Origin: Methylococcaceae bacterium
Lineage (GTDB): Bacteria; Pseudomonadota; Gammaproteobacteria; Methylococcales; Methylomonadaceae
Length of the DNA stretch: 49,515 bases
NCBI GenBank assembly: GCA_013140705.1
Contig: JABFSH010000007.1
Span: forward strand, 1-49,515
Direction: 5' to 3'
The notes under the pieces are model-generated. The model was given only the letters and a program-made list of their open reading frames with translations. It made no database searches and had not been told where the DNA came from. Made by a program: the position numbers and the translations under genes. Of this stretch, positions 8,817-17,561 are shown in pieces; the first letter of the stretch is position 1, and every line of letters begins with the position of its first letter.

Positions 8817-11156
8817 TCATTCGGTAAATAAGTCTTCGAGCCATGTTTTTGCCTGTTCAACGCCGGAGTCGCCGCAAGATGAATAGGTGGTTGGCGCAGA
8901 ACCCGAAATATAAGGATATTGCCGTCCCCAACCACAGCCTTCACCTGCCAGTAAACCATTAATCGGATCAACCAGGGCTGTTTTGATATTGTCAGGCGGA
9001 ATCAAATTGACTGGTTGGGTGGAAATTTGTTTCATTAATGACGTCCAAACCTGCAGCGCGCCGGTTGCGCCCGTTAATCCGATGGGTTTGTTATCGTCAC
9101 GGCCAAGCCAGACAATCGATAAATAATCACCCGTGTAGCCGGCGAACCAGCTGTCTTTGGCATCATTGGTGGTTCCGGTTTTGCCAACCAGACCATAATC
9201 CGGCGGGAATGATGAATAGGCCGAGCGTCCGGTTCCTTCATGCATGGCTTCTTGCAGAATGGTATTAACGATGTAGGTTGCCGAGGGATCCACCACTTGT
9301 CGTACACTGAAAGGATAGCTTTGTAGCTGTTTGCCATCGGTAGCGAGGACAGCCCGGATGGCCTTTATGGGAGTTGAAAATCCATCGCCCGCCAAGGTCT
9401 GATAGATTTGAGTCACATCCATAGGGCTGAGAGAGGATGCGCCCAGCAGTAACGAAGGAAATAAATCAACGGGGCGGGTAATGCCCATGCTTCTGAGTGT
9501 TTTTGCCGTTCTTCCTACACCAATGTCCATGCCAATTCTAACGGTGGCCAGATTGTATGATTTTGCCAAAGCGGTATGCAGGCCGACGACGCCATGCTCC
9601 TTGTGGTCATAGTTGTTCGGAATCCAGTCCGTGCCATTTTGACCCTTAACGACAATGGAAGTGTCGCTTACCGGCGTCGTAATCGTGTACTTATTGGGAT
9701 ATTCCAATGCGGTCAGATAGACCACAGGTTTTATTAACGAGCCAATTGGGCGAACGGCATCCAGCGCACGGTTGAATCCGGACGCCGAGTTGTCACGGCC
9801 ACTGGCCAGTGCTGCAATTTCACCATTATCTCGCCGCGTGACAATCACAGCCGCTTCAAGGTCCTTGACCTTGGGTTGTTTTTCCAGGCGAGCCAGTTTG
9901 TCGTCCAGGGTTTTTTCGAGCGTATCCTGTATTTGAGTATCCAGTGTTGTGAAAATCCGCAAACCCTCGGACGTCAAGTCTTCCTCGCGGTAATCCTGGC
10001 TTAACTGGCGCTTGACCAGATCGAGAAATCCGGGATAGCGGTTCGATGAACGAACCGGACGTGGAATGACATTTAACGGTTTGGCTTTTGCGTCGTTACT
10101 CTCACTTTCCGTGATGTAGCCTTGAGCAACCATTTCATCGAGCACCAGATTGCGGCGTTGCAAAGCTCGATCCGGGAAGCGTCTCGGATCATATTCAGAC
10201 GGACCCCGCACCAGTGACACCAGTGACACGACTTGTTCAAGCGATAAATCCTTTAAAAAAGTACCAAAATAAAATTCGCTGGCCAAGCCGAAACCATGAA
10301 TGGCGCTGGCGCCATTTTGGCCTAAATAAATTTCGTTTAAATAAGCTTCCAGAATTTCATTTTTACTGTAGCGATATTCCAGAATGAGCGCCATCAAGGC
10401 CTCTTTAACTTTTCGGGATAAGCTACGCTCAGAGGTTAAATAAAAGTTTTTTACCAATTGCTGCGTAATGGTGCTGCCCCCTTGCACCATGCCCCCGGCT
10501 CGAACGTTTGCAAGCACTGCGCGGGCAATTCCCTTCAGGGACACCCCGAAGTGGTCATAAAAGTCCCGGTCTTCAGACGCAAGCAGACCTTTGATCAGTG
10601 TATCCGGGGCTTCCTCCAGTTTGATCAACACCCTGTCTTCCTTGATGGTGGGATAAAAACTGCCAATATGAACGGGATCCATTCTGACGAGGGCAACGTC
10701 TTGAGATCCTGACAGGTCAGTGATCGCGACGAGTCCGTACTCGGTGAAACTCAGATTAACGAGATTGCTGGCTTGGTGTTGATCCCAAAAAGTAAATTCT
10801 CTGGTTTTTAAGCGTATTTGGTAGCCATTTCTATGGTAGGTGCCATCGGCACTCAATTCGGCATCCTTGCGATAACGCAACAATTGCAGGAGTTGTTCAA
10901 ATTTTTCAATGCTGATATTGATGCCGGCATAGAGTTCAACCGGATTGGCATAAACTCTGGCCGGAATGGCCCAGCGCTTGCCTTCAAACTGTTTTCGAAC
11001 ATTGTAGTCAAGATAGCCGAGATAACTGACAAAAACGAACGTTATTCCAATTAAAACCATCAGCGATAGATTTCTAAACCAATGTGAAGCAGTACCTATT
11101 TTTGTTCTTTTTGTACTGCTGTATCGGGTTCCGCGTTTTCTTGATTTGTCTGCCAT
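8817..11156 (-). CDS. mrcB: Penicillin-binding protein 1B (bifunctional murein synthase)
   Basis: A 779-residue class A PBP that polymerises lipid II and cross-links peptidoglycan from the outer face of the inner membrane. A basic cytoplasmic tail is followed by one membrane helix at about 30-50 and a UB2H-like region. The glycosyltransferase domain has catalytic Glu195 in EDRDFYDHFGVS, plus GGSTITQQLVKN. The transpeptidase domain has SLIK (Ser473), SYN (533-535) and KTGT (659-662). All active-site boxes are intact. It is the first gene of the mrcB-lolA-rarA block; the 11157-11424 gap upstream would hold the promoter. Confidence 0.96.
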   Translation of the reverse strand: MADKSRKRGTRYSSTKRTKIGTASHWFRNLSLMVLIGITFVFVSYLGYLDYNVRKQFEGKRWAIPARVYANPVELYAGINISIEKFEQLLQLLRYRKDAELSADGTYHRNGYQIRLKTREFTFWDQHQASNLVNLSFTEYGLVAITDLSGSQDVALVRMDPVHIGSFYPTIKEDRVLIKLEEAPDTLIKGLLASEDRDFYDHFGVSLKGIARAVLANVRAGGMVQGGSTITQQLVKNFYLTSERSLSRKVKEALMALILEYRYSKNEILEAYLNEIYLGQNGASAIHGFGLASEFYFGTFLKDLSLEQVVSLVSLVRGPSEYDPRRFPDRALQRRNLVLDEMVAQGYITESESNDAKAKPLNVIPRPVRSSNRYPGFLDLVKRQLSQDYREEDLTSEGLRIFTTLDTQIQDTLEKTLDDKLARLEKQPKVKDLEAAVIVTRRDNGEIAALASGRDNSASGFNRALDAVRPIGSLIKPVVYLTALEYPNKYTITTPVSDTSIVVKGQNGTDWIPNNYDHKEHGVVGLHTALAKSYNLATVRIGMDIGVGRTAKTLRSMGITRPVDLFPSLLLGASSLSPMDVTQIYQTLAGDGFSTPIKAIRAVLATDGKQLQSYPFSVRQVVDPSATYIVNTILQEAMHEGTGRSAYSSFPPDYGLVGKTGTTNDAKDSWFAGYTGDYLSIVWLGRDDNKPIGLTGATGALQVWTSLMKQISTQPVNLIPPDNIKTALVDPINGLLAGEGCGWGRQYPYISGSAPTTYSSCGDSGVEQAKTWLEDLFTE

Positions 11157-11424
11157 AGCCTCTATCAGGTTGATTCTGTTTCAGTCGGTATCGCCGTATT
11201 ATACATAAATAGGCTTGTCGGTATTAGTCAACATGACTTTAGTGGTTGCATCATGAACCCAAAATGAATGGGGCCTTGGCGCGTTTATGGCTGGAATCCA
11301 GTTCTTTTCTCGGTAGTAAAGATGTAAAGTTTTGCATTCTCTTCCTGGGTGCATAATAGGGGATGGCAACGAGAATTGTAGTTCGCGTAAGCTGAGCTGA
11401 ACGAAGGGAAACGCATCGACCTTC

Positions 11425-12417
11425 TTATACAGTTAAAACAATTTTTCCGGTGGAATGGCCGGTTTCAATGTAACGATGTGCTTCAATAGCTGCTGCTAAG
11501 GGTAACAGTTTATCAATATGGACTTTTAGCCGGTTTTGATCGGCCCATACTGCACATTGATTCAGAATTCTGATCTGTTGATCTCTCGCTTCGTCTAAAT
11601 CTCTGAGCATGGGCGTCAGCATCAGTTCAAAACCGATCAGCAAATTACGCATTCTGGCTTCGCTCAGGTTCAATGCCCCCGGATCCAGCAGCGTTATCAA
11701 TCGCCCAAAATGAGCCGTCACGGCGATACTCTCTTTAAACACGTCCGGGCCGACGGTATCGATGACCAGATCTGCGCCATTACCGTTTGTCAGCGAGTTG
11801 ACTGCATCGGCATAACCGTTTTTTGTATAAATGACAACATCATCTGCCCCCAGGTTTTTTACAAACGCCGCTTTCACTTCGGAACTGACTGTCGTGATGA
11901 CTCGTGCACCTTTTAACTTGGCCAGTTGGATGGCAACATGTCCGACGCCTCCTGCGCCGGCATGAATAAGAACAGTTTGTCCAGATTGCAGGTTACCACG
12001 GTCGAATAAGGCCCCGCAGGCTGTAATCAATACCAATGGCAAGCCTGCCGCTTCCGGAAAAGACAGCGTTTTTGGCATCAAGCTGACCCAGCGTTGATCA
12101 ATGACGTTAAATTCAGCGTAATTTCCCTGTTCGCGCCCTAATCCGCCATGACAAAACCAGACCTTGTCGCCAACTTTAAACTGACTAACTTCGGCGCCAG
12201 TTTCAACGACAACTCCTGCGCCATCACAGCCCAAAACTGCCGGCAATGGCCGATCATGAAAAACACCATTACGTCGAATTTTGCTATCGACAGGATTGAT
12301 GCCGGCCGCATGGAGTTTGATTTTGATGTGTGTGGGCTGGCTGATTTCCGGTTCGGCGATATCCTGAAACGCTAAAACATCGGGACTGCCCACTGCGGTC
12401 ATTACAATTGCTTTCAT
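11425..12417 (-). CDS. Zinc-independent MDR-family NADPH oxidoreductase (quinone-oxidoreductase-like)
   Basis: A 330-residue medium-chain dehydrogenase/reductase. The nucleotide-binding signature is AGAGGVGHVAIQLAKLKG, around residues 152-169. The catalytic zinc ligands of true alcohol dehydrogenases are missing: the usual GHE position reads GCDGAG. This points to the quinone oxidoreductase or enoyl-reductase branch rather than an alcohol dehydrogenase. The substrate cannot be told from sequence. It lies 27 bases after nspC on the same strand, so the two may share a transcript, though no functional link is obvious. Confidence 0.88.
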   Translation of the reverse strand: MKAIVMTAVGSPDVLAFQDIAEPEISQPTHIKIKLHAAGINPVDSKIRRNGVFHDRPLPAVLGCDGAGVVVETGAEVSQFKVGDKVWFCHGGLGREQGNYAEFNVIDQRWVSLMPKTLSFPEAAGLPLVLITACGALFDRGNLQSGQTVLIHAGAGGVGHVAIQLAKLKGARVITTVSSEVKAAFVKNLGADDVVIYTKNGYADAVNSLTNGNGADLVIDTVGPDVFKESIAVTAHFGRLITLLDPGALNLSEARMRNLLIGFELMLTPMLRDLDEARDQQIRILNQCAVWADQNRLKVHIDKLLPLAAAIEAHRYIETGHSTGKIVLTV

Positions 12418-12444
12418 GGTTAAACCTCTGATTTGAAAATGTCT

Positions 12445-13587
12445 TCAATCTGCCAACCATTGTTGGCGATAATCCTGATAGCTGTAGCGTTTCAATAATA
12501 TTATCTGTGAGTCACGATAGGCATAAATATCTGGAAGGTTGTAGCCATTAAAACGATTGGCTTTAATCAGGCTATAAGCACCAACGTCTTTAAAAACGAT
12601 TTTATCGCCGATTTCCGGAGGATGCCTGAAACGATACTCGCCAAACACATCGCCGGCAAGGCAGGTACTGCCGGCCAGGATAACTGCATGACGTCCATCG
12701 GGATCGTGTTCATGAAGCTCGGGCTGGCGCTGGTATTCAAATACTTCAGGATTGTGATTGATGGAGGTATCCAGAATCGCGATGGTTTTGCTGTCGCTGA
12801 TAAAACGATCAATTACGGTAGCTATTAGATAGCCGGAATTGCCTACGATGGCTTTGCCGGGCTCAACGTGGATGTCCAGTCCGAAATCATTTTTTAATTG
12901 CTTGATAGTGTCAATAAAGGGACGGTGGTCATTGATTTGATCAAACAAATATCCGCCGCCTAAATTCAGCCAATCCAGTTGAGCCAGACTTTTGCCAAAA
13001 TAACGGCGCAGTTTCTCGATAGTTTGAATAATCGGTTGATAGTTGGTTGCCGAGAAAACGGTATGAATATGTAAACCCTTGATTTGATCCATGCACGATG
13101 ATTGCCACAGAGCATCAATATCGATACCGAGCTTTGAATGTTGTCGGCACGGGTTAAAACGGTCGTCTTTCAGAAAGGAGAGTTTCGGATTGACTCTCAA
13201 CCCCATCGACAATGCTGAATTATCGATGCTGGTATGGCGTTGTAATTGAGAGAGGGAATTAAAACTGATATGCGAACAGAGCCTGCTTAATTCATCAAAT
13301 TCTTCTTGCTTAATGCCGGGTGTTGTCAGGTGAATGATCTGGCCTTTAGTCAGTATTTCATTAGCAAGGCGTGCTTCGAATAAGGAGCTGACCGAAAAGC
13401 CATCGACAAAAGGCTTTAGCATCGTTAGCAGGGGCATGAATGGCAAGGCTTTGATTGAATAGAGTAATTGACAGCCGGATTGTTCCCGAATGGGGCGCAG
13501 GATGTGTAGATTACGCGCGATTTCCTCTTCGTCCAGAATGAATGCCGGTGAAGATGTAACGCTACACTTAAGAAAATTTAAATCCAT
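12445..13587 (-). CDS. nspC: Carboxynorspermidine decarboxylase
   Basis: A 380-residue PLP enzyme of the alanine-racemase-fold decarboxylase group. It converts carboxy(nor)spermidine to (nor)spermidine in the alternative polyamine pathway. The PLP lysine is Lys46 in LLYSIKALPF. LNLGGGYLF and HVEPGKAIV are the glycine-rich and phosphate-binding segments. The start at 13587 (MDLNFLK) is preferred over the longer frame because it begins just before the conserved domain; it overlaps the 3' end of the 5-FCL gene by 10 bases. The pathway partner, carboxynorspermidine dehydrogenase, is not in the window. Confidence 0.9.
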   Translation of the reverse strand: MDLNFLKCSVTSSPAFILDEEEIARNLHILRPIREQSGCQLLYSIKALPFMPLLTMLKPFVDGFSVSSLFEARLANEILTKGQIIHLTTPGIKQEEFDELSRLCSHISFNSLSQLQRHTSIDNSALSMGLRVNPKLSFLKDDRFNPCRQHSKLGIDIDALWQSSCMDQIKGLHIHTVFSATNYQPIIQTIEKLRRYFGKSLAQLDWLNLGGGYLFDQINDHRPFIDTIKQLKNDFGLDIHVEPGKAIVGNSGYLIATVIDRFISDSKTIAILDTSINHNPEVFEYQRQPELHEHDPDGRHAVILAGSTCLAGDVFGEYRFRHPPEIGDKIVFKDVGAYSLIKANRFNGYNLPDIYAYRDSQIILLKRYSYQDYRQQWLAD

Positions 13588-14195
13588 CGGAGCGCAGCCT
13601 TTCGGCCAATACCGGTGTAAAGGGCAGATTCGGTGATGACGCAATCCATGTACACATCGTGCGGCTCCACGGCGATTTGCTCAAACAGTTGAGATTCGTA
13701 ACACGCGGCAGCCAACATGGCATCATCTCTGACATCGGCTAACAAACGGTCATAATAACCGCCGCCATTACCCAGGCGTCCGCCCTGACGATCAAAAGCT
13801 ACGCCGGGAACCAGAATGCAATCAAGCTGTTTGGGATTTATTTCTCTGCCGGGTTCTAGCCAGCGTTGTTTTGGCGGCTCCGGAATTCCCCATTTCCCCT
13901 GGACAAGTTCGTCAAAATCTTGCAGCCACCAAAGCCCCAATGTATTTTGTCCATCATTGCCTTGGACGCAGTAAGGAACGACAATTATTTTTGAGGTGTT
14001 CAGCTCCCTAACAATAAACGACTGTGTTTTGACTTCCGAGCGGCAGCTGATGTACCACATGACGGTATCTGCCTGTTGGTAGGCCGGTAACGCGATAAAT
14101 TGTTCACAGTTTCTCTGACTCAGGTTTTCCGGGTTTTGTTGTTGGTTTCTGGCGTCATACGCCAGCTGGCGCAGTTGGCTTTTCCGTGTAGGCAT
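13578..14195 (-). CDS. 5-formyltetrahydrofolate cyclo-ligase
   Basis: A 205-residue cytoplasmic enzyme that uses ATP to turn 5-formyl-H4F into 5,10-methenyl-H4F, returning C1 units to the folate pool. The family signature LGNGGGYYDRLL is present, with GRVA-like ILVPGVAFDRQGGRLG before it. The ATG at 14195 (MPTRKSQLR) is preferred over a TTG 27 bases upstream, but neither has a clear ribosome binding site. It overlaps nspC and is divergent from the mtdB-like pair, giving a local cluster of C1-pterin functions. I looked for 6S RNA upstream, its usual neighbour, and could not support it. Confidence 0.9.
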   Translation of the reverse strand: MPTRKSQLRQLAYDARNQQQNPENLSQRNCEQFIALPAYQQADTVMWYISCRSEVKTQSFIVRELNTSKIIVVPYCVQGNDGQNTLGLWWLQDFDELVQGKWGIPEPPKQRWLEPGREINPKQLDCILVPGVAFDRQGGRLGNGGGYYDRLLADVRDDAMLAAACYESQLFEQIAVEPHDVYMDCVITESALYTGIGRKAALRWI

Positions 14196-14489
14196 CGTAT
14201 TAAGAGTTGACGTTAAGCGCAAAGCCGGGCGACCTGATAGCGGGATTGTTTCATTGTTGTTTTGGCGTGCATGTTGTCATGGCATCGTTTGCTTTATTCG
14301 CTGTTAAACTTCCAGGGCCGACACGGCAGCACCGTGAGTATATTTTTTATGTGCTGGCAAAATCAATTTTAATTTATCGAGCCACATGAGAATACATTTG
14401 ATCAGAAACATTAATCAGAAGCGATATTTTAATTCTGGCATGATTTCTTTTATACTACGTGGCTGACTAGAATAATAAGAGGAGACGTC

Positions 14490-15404
14490 ATGGAAAAACC
14501 ATTCATCTTACACATGCTGACAACTGCCAAAAATTTGAGCCCTTTTGATGCCAACATGGCATTGGATGCTGGCTGGATTAACGCATTGCCCTATTTGAAT
14601 GTTGAACCTAGCGAGGTTCAAGGGCTGGTTCAGGATGTTATTTTTTCCCGCAGCCCTAAAAACTTACTGAAAACCGGTATATTTATTGGAGGGAGAGATA
14701 CCAAGCAGGCAATGGATATGCTGAAATCAGCCAAACGCTCCATGTTTGCGCCTTTTGAAGTGTCAGTTTTTGCCGATCCCAGTGGCGCCTTTACCACGGC
14801 TGCTGGTATGGTTGCAGTCGCGGAAAATGATTTGATCAATAAATTCAATACGAACCTCGCAGGAAAGAATGTCATGGTATTGGGCGGTACGGGACCGGTG
14901 GGCCAGGTTGTTTCCGTTATTGCAGCTCAGGCTGGTGCCAATGTACGCTTGATTGGTCGTCAACTGGACAAGGCACAAAATACTGCAGATATGTGCAACA
15001 ACGAGTTCGGTGCTGGGAAAATCAGTATTAAAGCCGGAGCAGACGCCGAAAAGGCTGAATACCTCAAGACAGCGGATATTGTTTTTGCAACAGGCGCCGC
15101 CGGCATCGAATTATTGAGTGCTGAATTAGTGGCCTCGGCTCCACAGTTGAAAGTTGCTGCGGATGTTAATGCAGTACCACCGGCGGGTATTGCGGGTGTC
15201 GATGCTTTTCAGAATGGCACGCCCATCAAGGGTTCAAACAGTGGCGCGGTCGGTTTGGGAGCAATGGCGATTGGTAATGTTAAATACCAGGTCCAAAATC
15301 TATTGCTGAAAAGAATGATCAATGCAGAAAAGCCGATATTTTTGCATTTTGAACACGCCTTCGAAGTAGCGAGAGCCTATCTTAAAGAAACCTCAAAAAA
15401 ATGA
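14490..15404 (+). CDS. MtdB-like methylene-tetrahydromethanopterin dehydrogenase (divergent copy)
   Basis: A 304-residue NAD(P)-dependent dehydrogenase of the MtdA/MtdB family, which oxidises methylene-H4MPT in formaldehyde oxidation. Shared family segments include QDVIFSRSP, FEVSVFADPSGAFTTAA, VLGGTGPVGQVVSV (Rossmann loop) and ADVNAVPPAGIAGVD. A good ribosome binding site (AGAGGAG) precedes the ATG. It is clearly a paralogue of the next gene but differs around the N-terminus (LDAGWINALPYLNVE) and in the region after the Rossmann loop. The second copy looks more like canonical MtdB, so this one may have a different cofactor or pterin preference; that is inference. Confidence 0.88.
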   Translation: MEKPFILHMLTTAKNLSPFDANMALDAGWINALPYLNVEPSEVQGLVQDVIFSRSPKNLLKTGIFIGGRDTKQAMDMLKSAKRSMFAPFEVSVFADPSGAFTTAAGMVAVAENDLINKFNTNLAGKNVMVLGGTGPVGQVVSVIAAQAGANVRLIGRQLDKAQNTADMCNNEFGAGKISIKAGADAEKAEYLKTADIVFATGAAGIELLSAELVASAPQLKVAADVNAVPPAGIAGVDAFQNGTPIKGSNSGAVGLGAMAIGNVKYQVQNLLLKRMINAEKPIFLHFEHAFEVARAYLKETSKK

Positions 15405-15555
15405 GTTTTTTGAATAGCAGTGACAGAAGATTCAACAATTTCAATTAATGACAATTGGGGCCGAACTGATGTTACAAGAGGCTTTTAAAGCGAGCTGATC
15501 AATCGGGCTGCTTTTAAGGACATCCCAGAAACCTGCCAAAATCAAGAGGATCTTT

Positions 15556-16461
15556 ATGGAGAAACGCAGTATTCTTCACATGCTGGACCCCATGCCTAAT
15601 ATCAGTCCATTTGATGTCAATATGGCGATGGATGCCGGGTTTGATGTGCTAATGCCTTACAGCAATGTCAAACTCGACAATGTACATGGCCTCACACAAG
15701 ATGCCATTTTTTCGCGCAGTCCGGCCGGCATCAAACGTACCGCGATTTTTATTGGTGGACGCGATTTGGGACTGGCGTTGGATATGCTCAACGCCTGCAA
15801 GCATGCCATGGTACCACCCTTTGAAGTGTCAGTATTTGCGGATCCCAGCGGCGCCTTTACGACAGCCGCTGCATTGGTAGCCTGCGTTGAGAAAGAGTTA
15901 AAGCTCAAGCACGGCAAGGAGTTAAGGGAATGTAATGCCGTAGTTTTTGGCGGCACTGGGTCGGTAGGCATCGCTACCGGTGTGATTGCTGCCTTGGCAG
16001 GTGCGACAACAACCTTGACAGATCACTTAATGGCTGACACGGCCTTGGATGTGGCTGCTGCCTATAATCGTCGTTTTGATTGTCATCTTGGCGGTGCTTT
16101 GGCTGGTTCTGAAGAGGATAAAATTAAGTTGGTCGCCGATGCGGATATTATTTTTTGCACCGCCAAGGCGGGCATTCAAGTGTTAAATGCAGCTGTATTA
16201 AAAGAAGCCAAACAACTAAAGGTGGCCGGTGATGTGAATGCGGTTCCTCCGGTCGGTATTGAAGGCATCAAACGCAGTCATTTTGGCGAACCCATAAGCC
16301 ATGCGGTCAATTCGCAAGGGGCTGTAGGCATTGGTGCTTTGGCCATTGGCGATATCAAATATCAACTACAGAACGCCCTATTAAAATTGATGTTGGAAAC
16401 GGATAAGCCACAATATCTTGATTTTAGGGATGCATATGTGAAAGCCAGAGAGATTCTGTAA
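15556..16461 (+). CDS. mtdB: NAD(P)-dependent methylene-tetrahydromethanopterin dehydrogenase MtdB
   Basis: A 301-residue enzyme that oxidises methylene-H4MPT to methenyl-H4MPT in the cytoplasmic formaldehyde oxidation pathway of methylotrophs. The typical N-terminus (RSILHMLDPMPNISPFDVNM), LTQDAIFSRSP, FADPSGAFTTAA, VVFGGTGSVGIATGV and GDVNAVPPVGIEGI are all present. It follows the first paralogue by 151 bases, so it may share its transcript or have its own start. An AGAGGA motif is well placed before the ATG. This copy fits my recollection of characterised MtdB best; its presence is the strongest hint that the host is a methylotroph. Confidence 0.92.
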   Translation: MEKRSILHMLDPMPNISPFDVNMAMDAGFDVLMPYSNVKLDNVHGLTQDAIFSRSPAGIKRTAIFIGGRDLGLALDMLNACKHAMVPPFEVSVFADPSGAFTTAAALVACVEKELKLKHGKELRECNAVVFGGTGSVGIATGVIAALAGATTTLTDHLMADTALDVAAAYNRRFDCHLGGALAGSEEDKIKLVADADIIFCTAKAGIQVLNAAVLKEAKQLKVAGDVNAVPPVGIEGIKRSHFGEPISHAVNSQGAVGIGALAIGDIKYQLQNALLKLMLETDKPQYLDFRDAYVKAREIL

Positions 16462-16489
16462 AGCTTTCTGGCTGCTTGAATTTGAATTG

Positions 16490-17134
16490 TTAAATCAGGC
16501 CTGTGTCAATATGGTTGAACTTGATGGCTAGGCGCGTTAGTTCTACGTCGTTTTTAATGTTGAGTTTTTTATACAGGCGATAACGGAAAGTATTAACCGT
16601 TTTATCTCTCAGCATAAGCATTTCTGCCATTTCCTGGATGGTTTTGCCTTGTAGAATTAACGTTACGACTTCGGCTTCCCGTTGAGAAAGCTTTGCAAAC
16701 GGCGATTCATGATTGCCCGGTAGTCCTTGAAAAGCTGGATTATTGGCAACTTCATCGCACAGATAACAACTACCCTCCATCACTTGGTGTATGGCGTGAA
16801 TCATCTCATCTACGGGGGAACCTTTCGAAATAAATCCTAATACACCAAGCTTTAGCAATTGGTGAGGTATTGGGCCGTCATTGTGTACCGATAATGCAAT
16901 GATTCTGGTTTCAGGCTCTTGCTGTAAGATTCTTCGGCAAGCTTCTACGCCGCCAATACCCGGCATGTTGACATCCATCAGGACAATATCCACCGCTAAT
17001 TCAGCGATTGCTTTAACAGCTTCTTCACCTGATTTGGCAACACCGACGACTGATATGTCGTCAGCAGTGTTCAATAAGGCTTCGATACCGGTTCTAACAA
17101 GTTCATGATCGTCAACAAGCAAGACGCTAATCAT
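16490..17134 (-). CDS. uvrY: UvrY/GacA-type LuxR-family response regulator
   Basis: A 214-residue two-component response regulator. The receiver domain has the acidic pair Asp8-Asp9, the phosphorylation site Asp54 (VLMDVNMPG) and Lys104 (ISKGS). A LuxR-type helix-turn-helix follows (LSQREAEVVTLILQGKTIQEMAEML). Overall it resembles GacA/UvrY/SirA, which act with a BarA/GacS kinase and control Csr/Rsm small RNAs. Unlike in many gammaproteobacteria, uvrC does not follow. No kinase is encoded nearby, so its sensor must be elsewhere. Confidence 0.87.
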   Translation of the reverse strand: MISVLLVDDHELVRTGIEALLNTADDISVVGVAKSGEEAVKAIAELAVDIVLMDVNMPGIGGVEACRRILQQEPETRIIALSVHNDGPIPHQLLKLGVLGFISKGSPVDEMIHAIHQVMEGSCYLCDEVANNPAFQGLPGNHESPFAKLSQREAEVVTLILQGKTIQEMAEMLMLRDKTVNTFRYRLYKKLNIKNDVELTRLAIKFNHIDTGLI

Positions 17135-17561
17135 ATTTATTGAAATTTTTATAATTAAATTAATATTTTTGAGAGTCTTCGATGCTTTTAAAGCAGCCTG
17201 AATTGAATATAAACCCTAGAATTTGTAGCGTAAAAAGGGAAAAATAATTCTCAAAAATTTGAGAGCGAAACATTACCATATTACCGAGCCTATTCACAAG
17301 GACTCTAAGACTGCGATCGCAAATCCAGATACCTTTAAAATTTACGCTCTAACTCGTCTTTATGGGGGTATGGAGTCAGACCGATTTTTCTCGAAATATT
17401 AGGGCGTATCGAGCTCTATCCATAACGGTTGCAATCGAATCCGCTCAATGGCAACTCTACTAATCAGAAATTACTGAGAAATCCTGAGCTGAAGTAATCA
17501 ATATTGCTCACAACAACTCGAATTGAAGCTATAAGTTCTGCTGCTTTAAGGACTGTATCGG
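17135..17561. other. Intergenic region upstream of the uvrY-like gene
   Basis: No gene is apparent in these 427 bases. A 7-base inverted repeat (TCTCAAA / TTTGAGA) at about 17247-17262 is followed by AT-rich sequence, and TTTGAGAG recurs near 17170. These could be operator or promoter elements for the minus-strand regulator. Nothing else was recognised. Confidence 0.4.

Noticed and set aside
14196-14489. 6S RNA upstream of the 5-FCL gene
   Set aside because: This is the usual place for ssrS in gammaproteobacteria, but I could not find the closing stem, the central bubble or a match to either conserved end on the minus strand.
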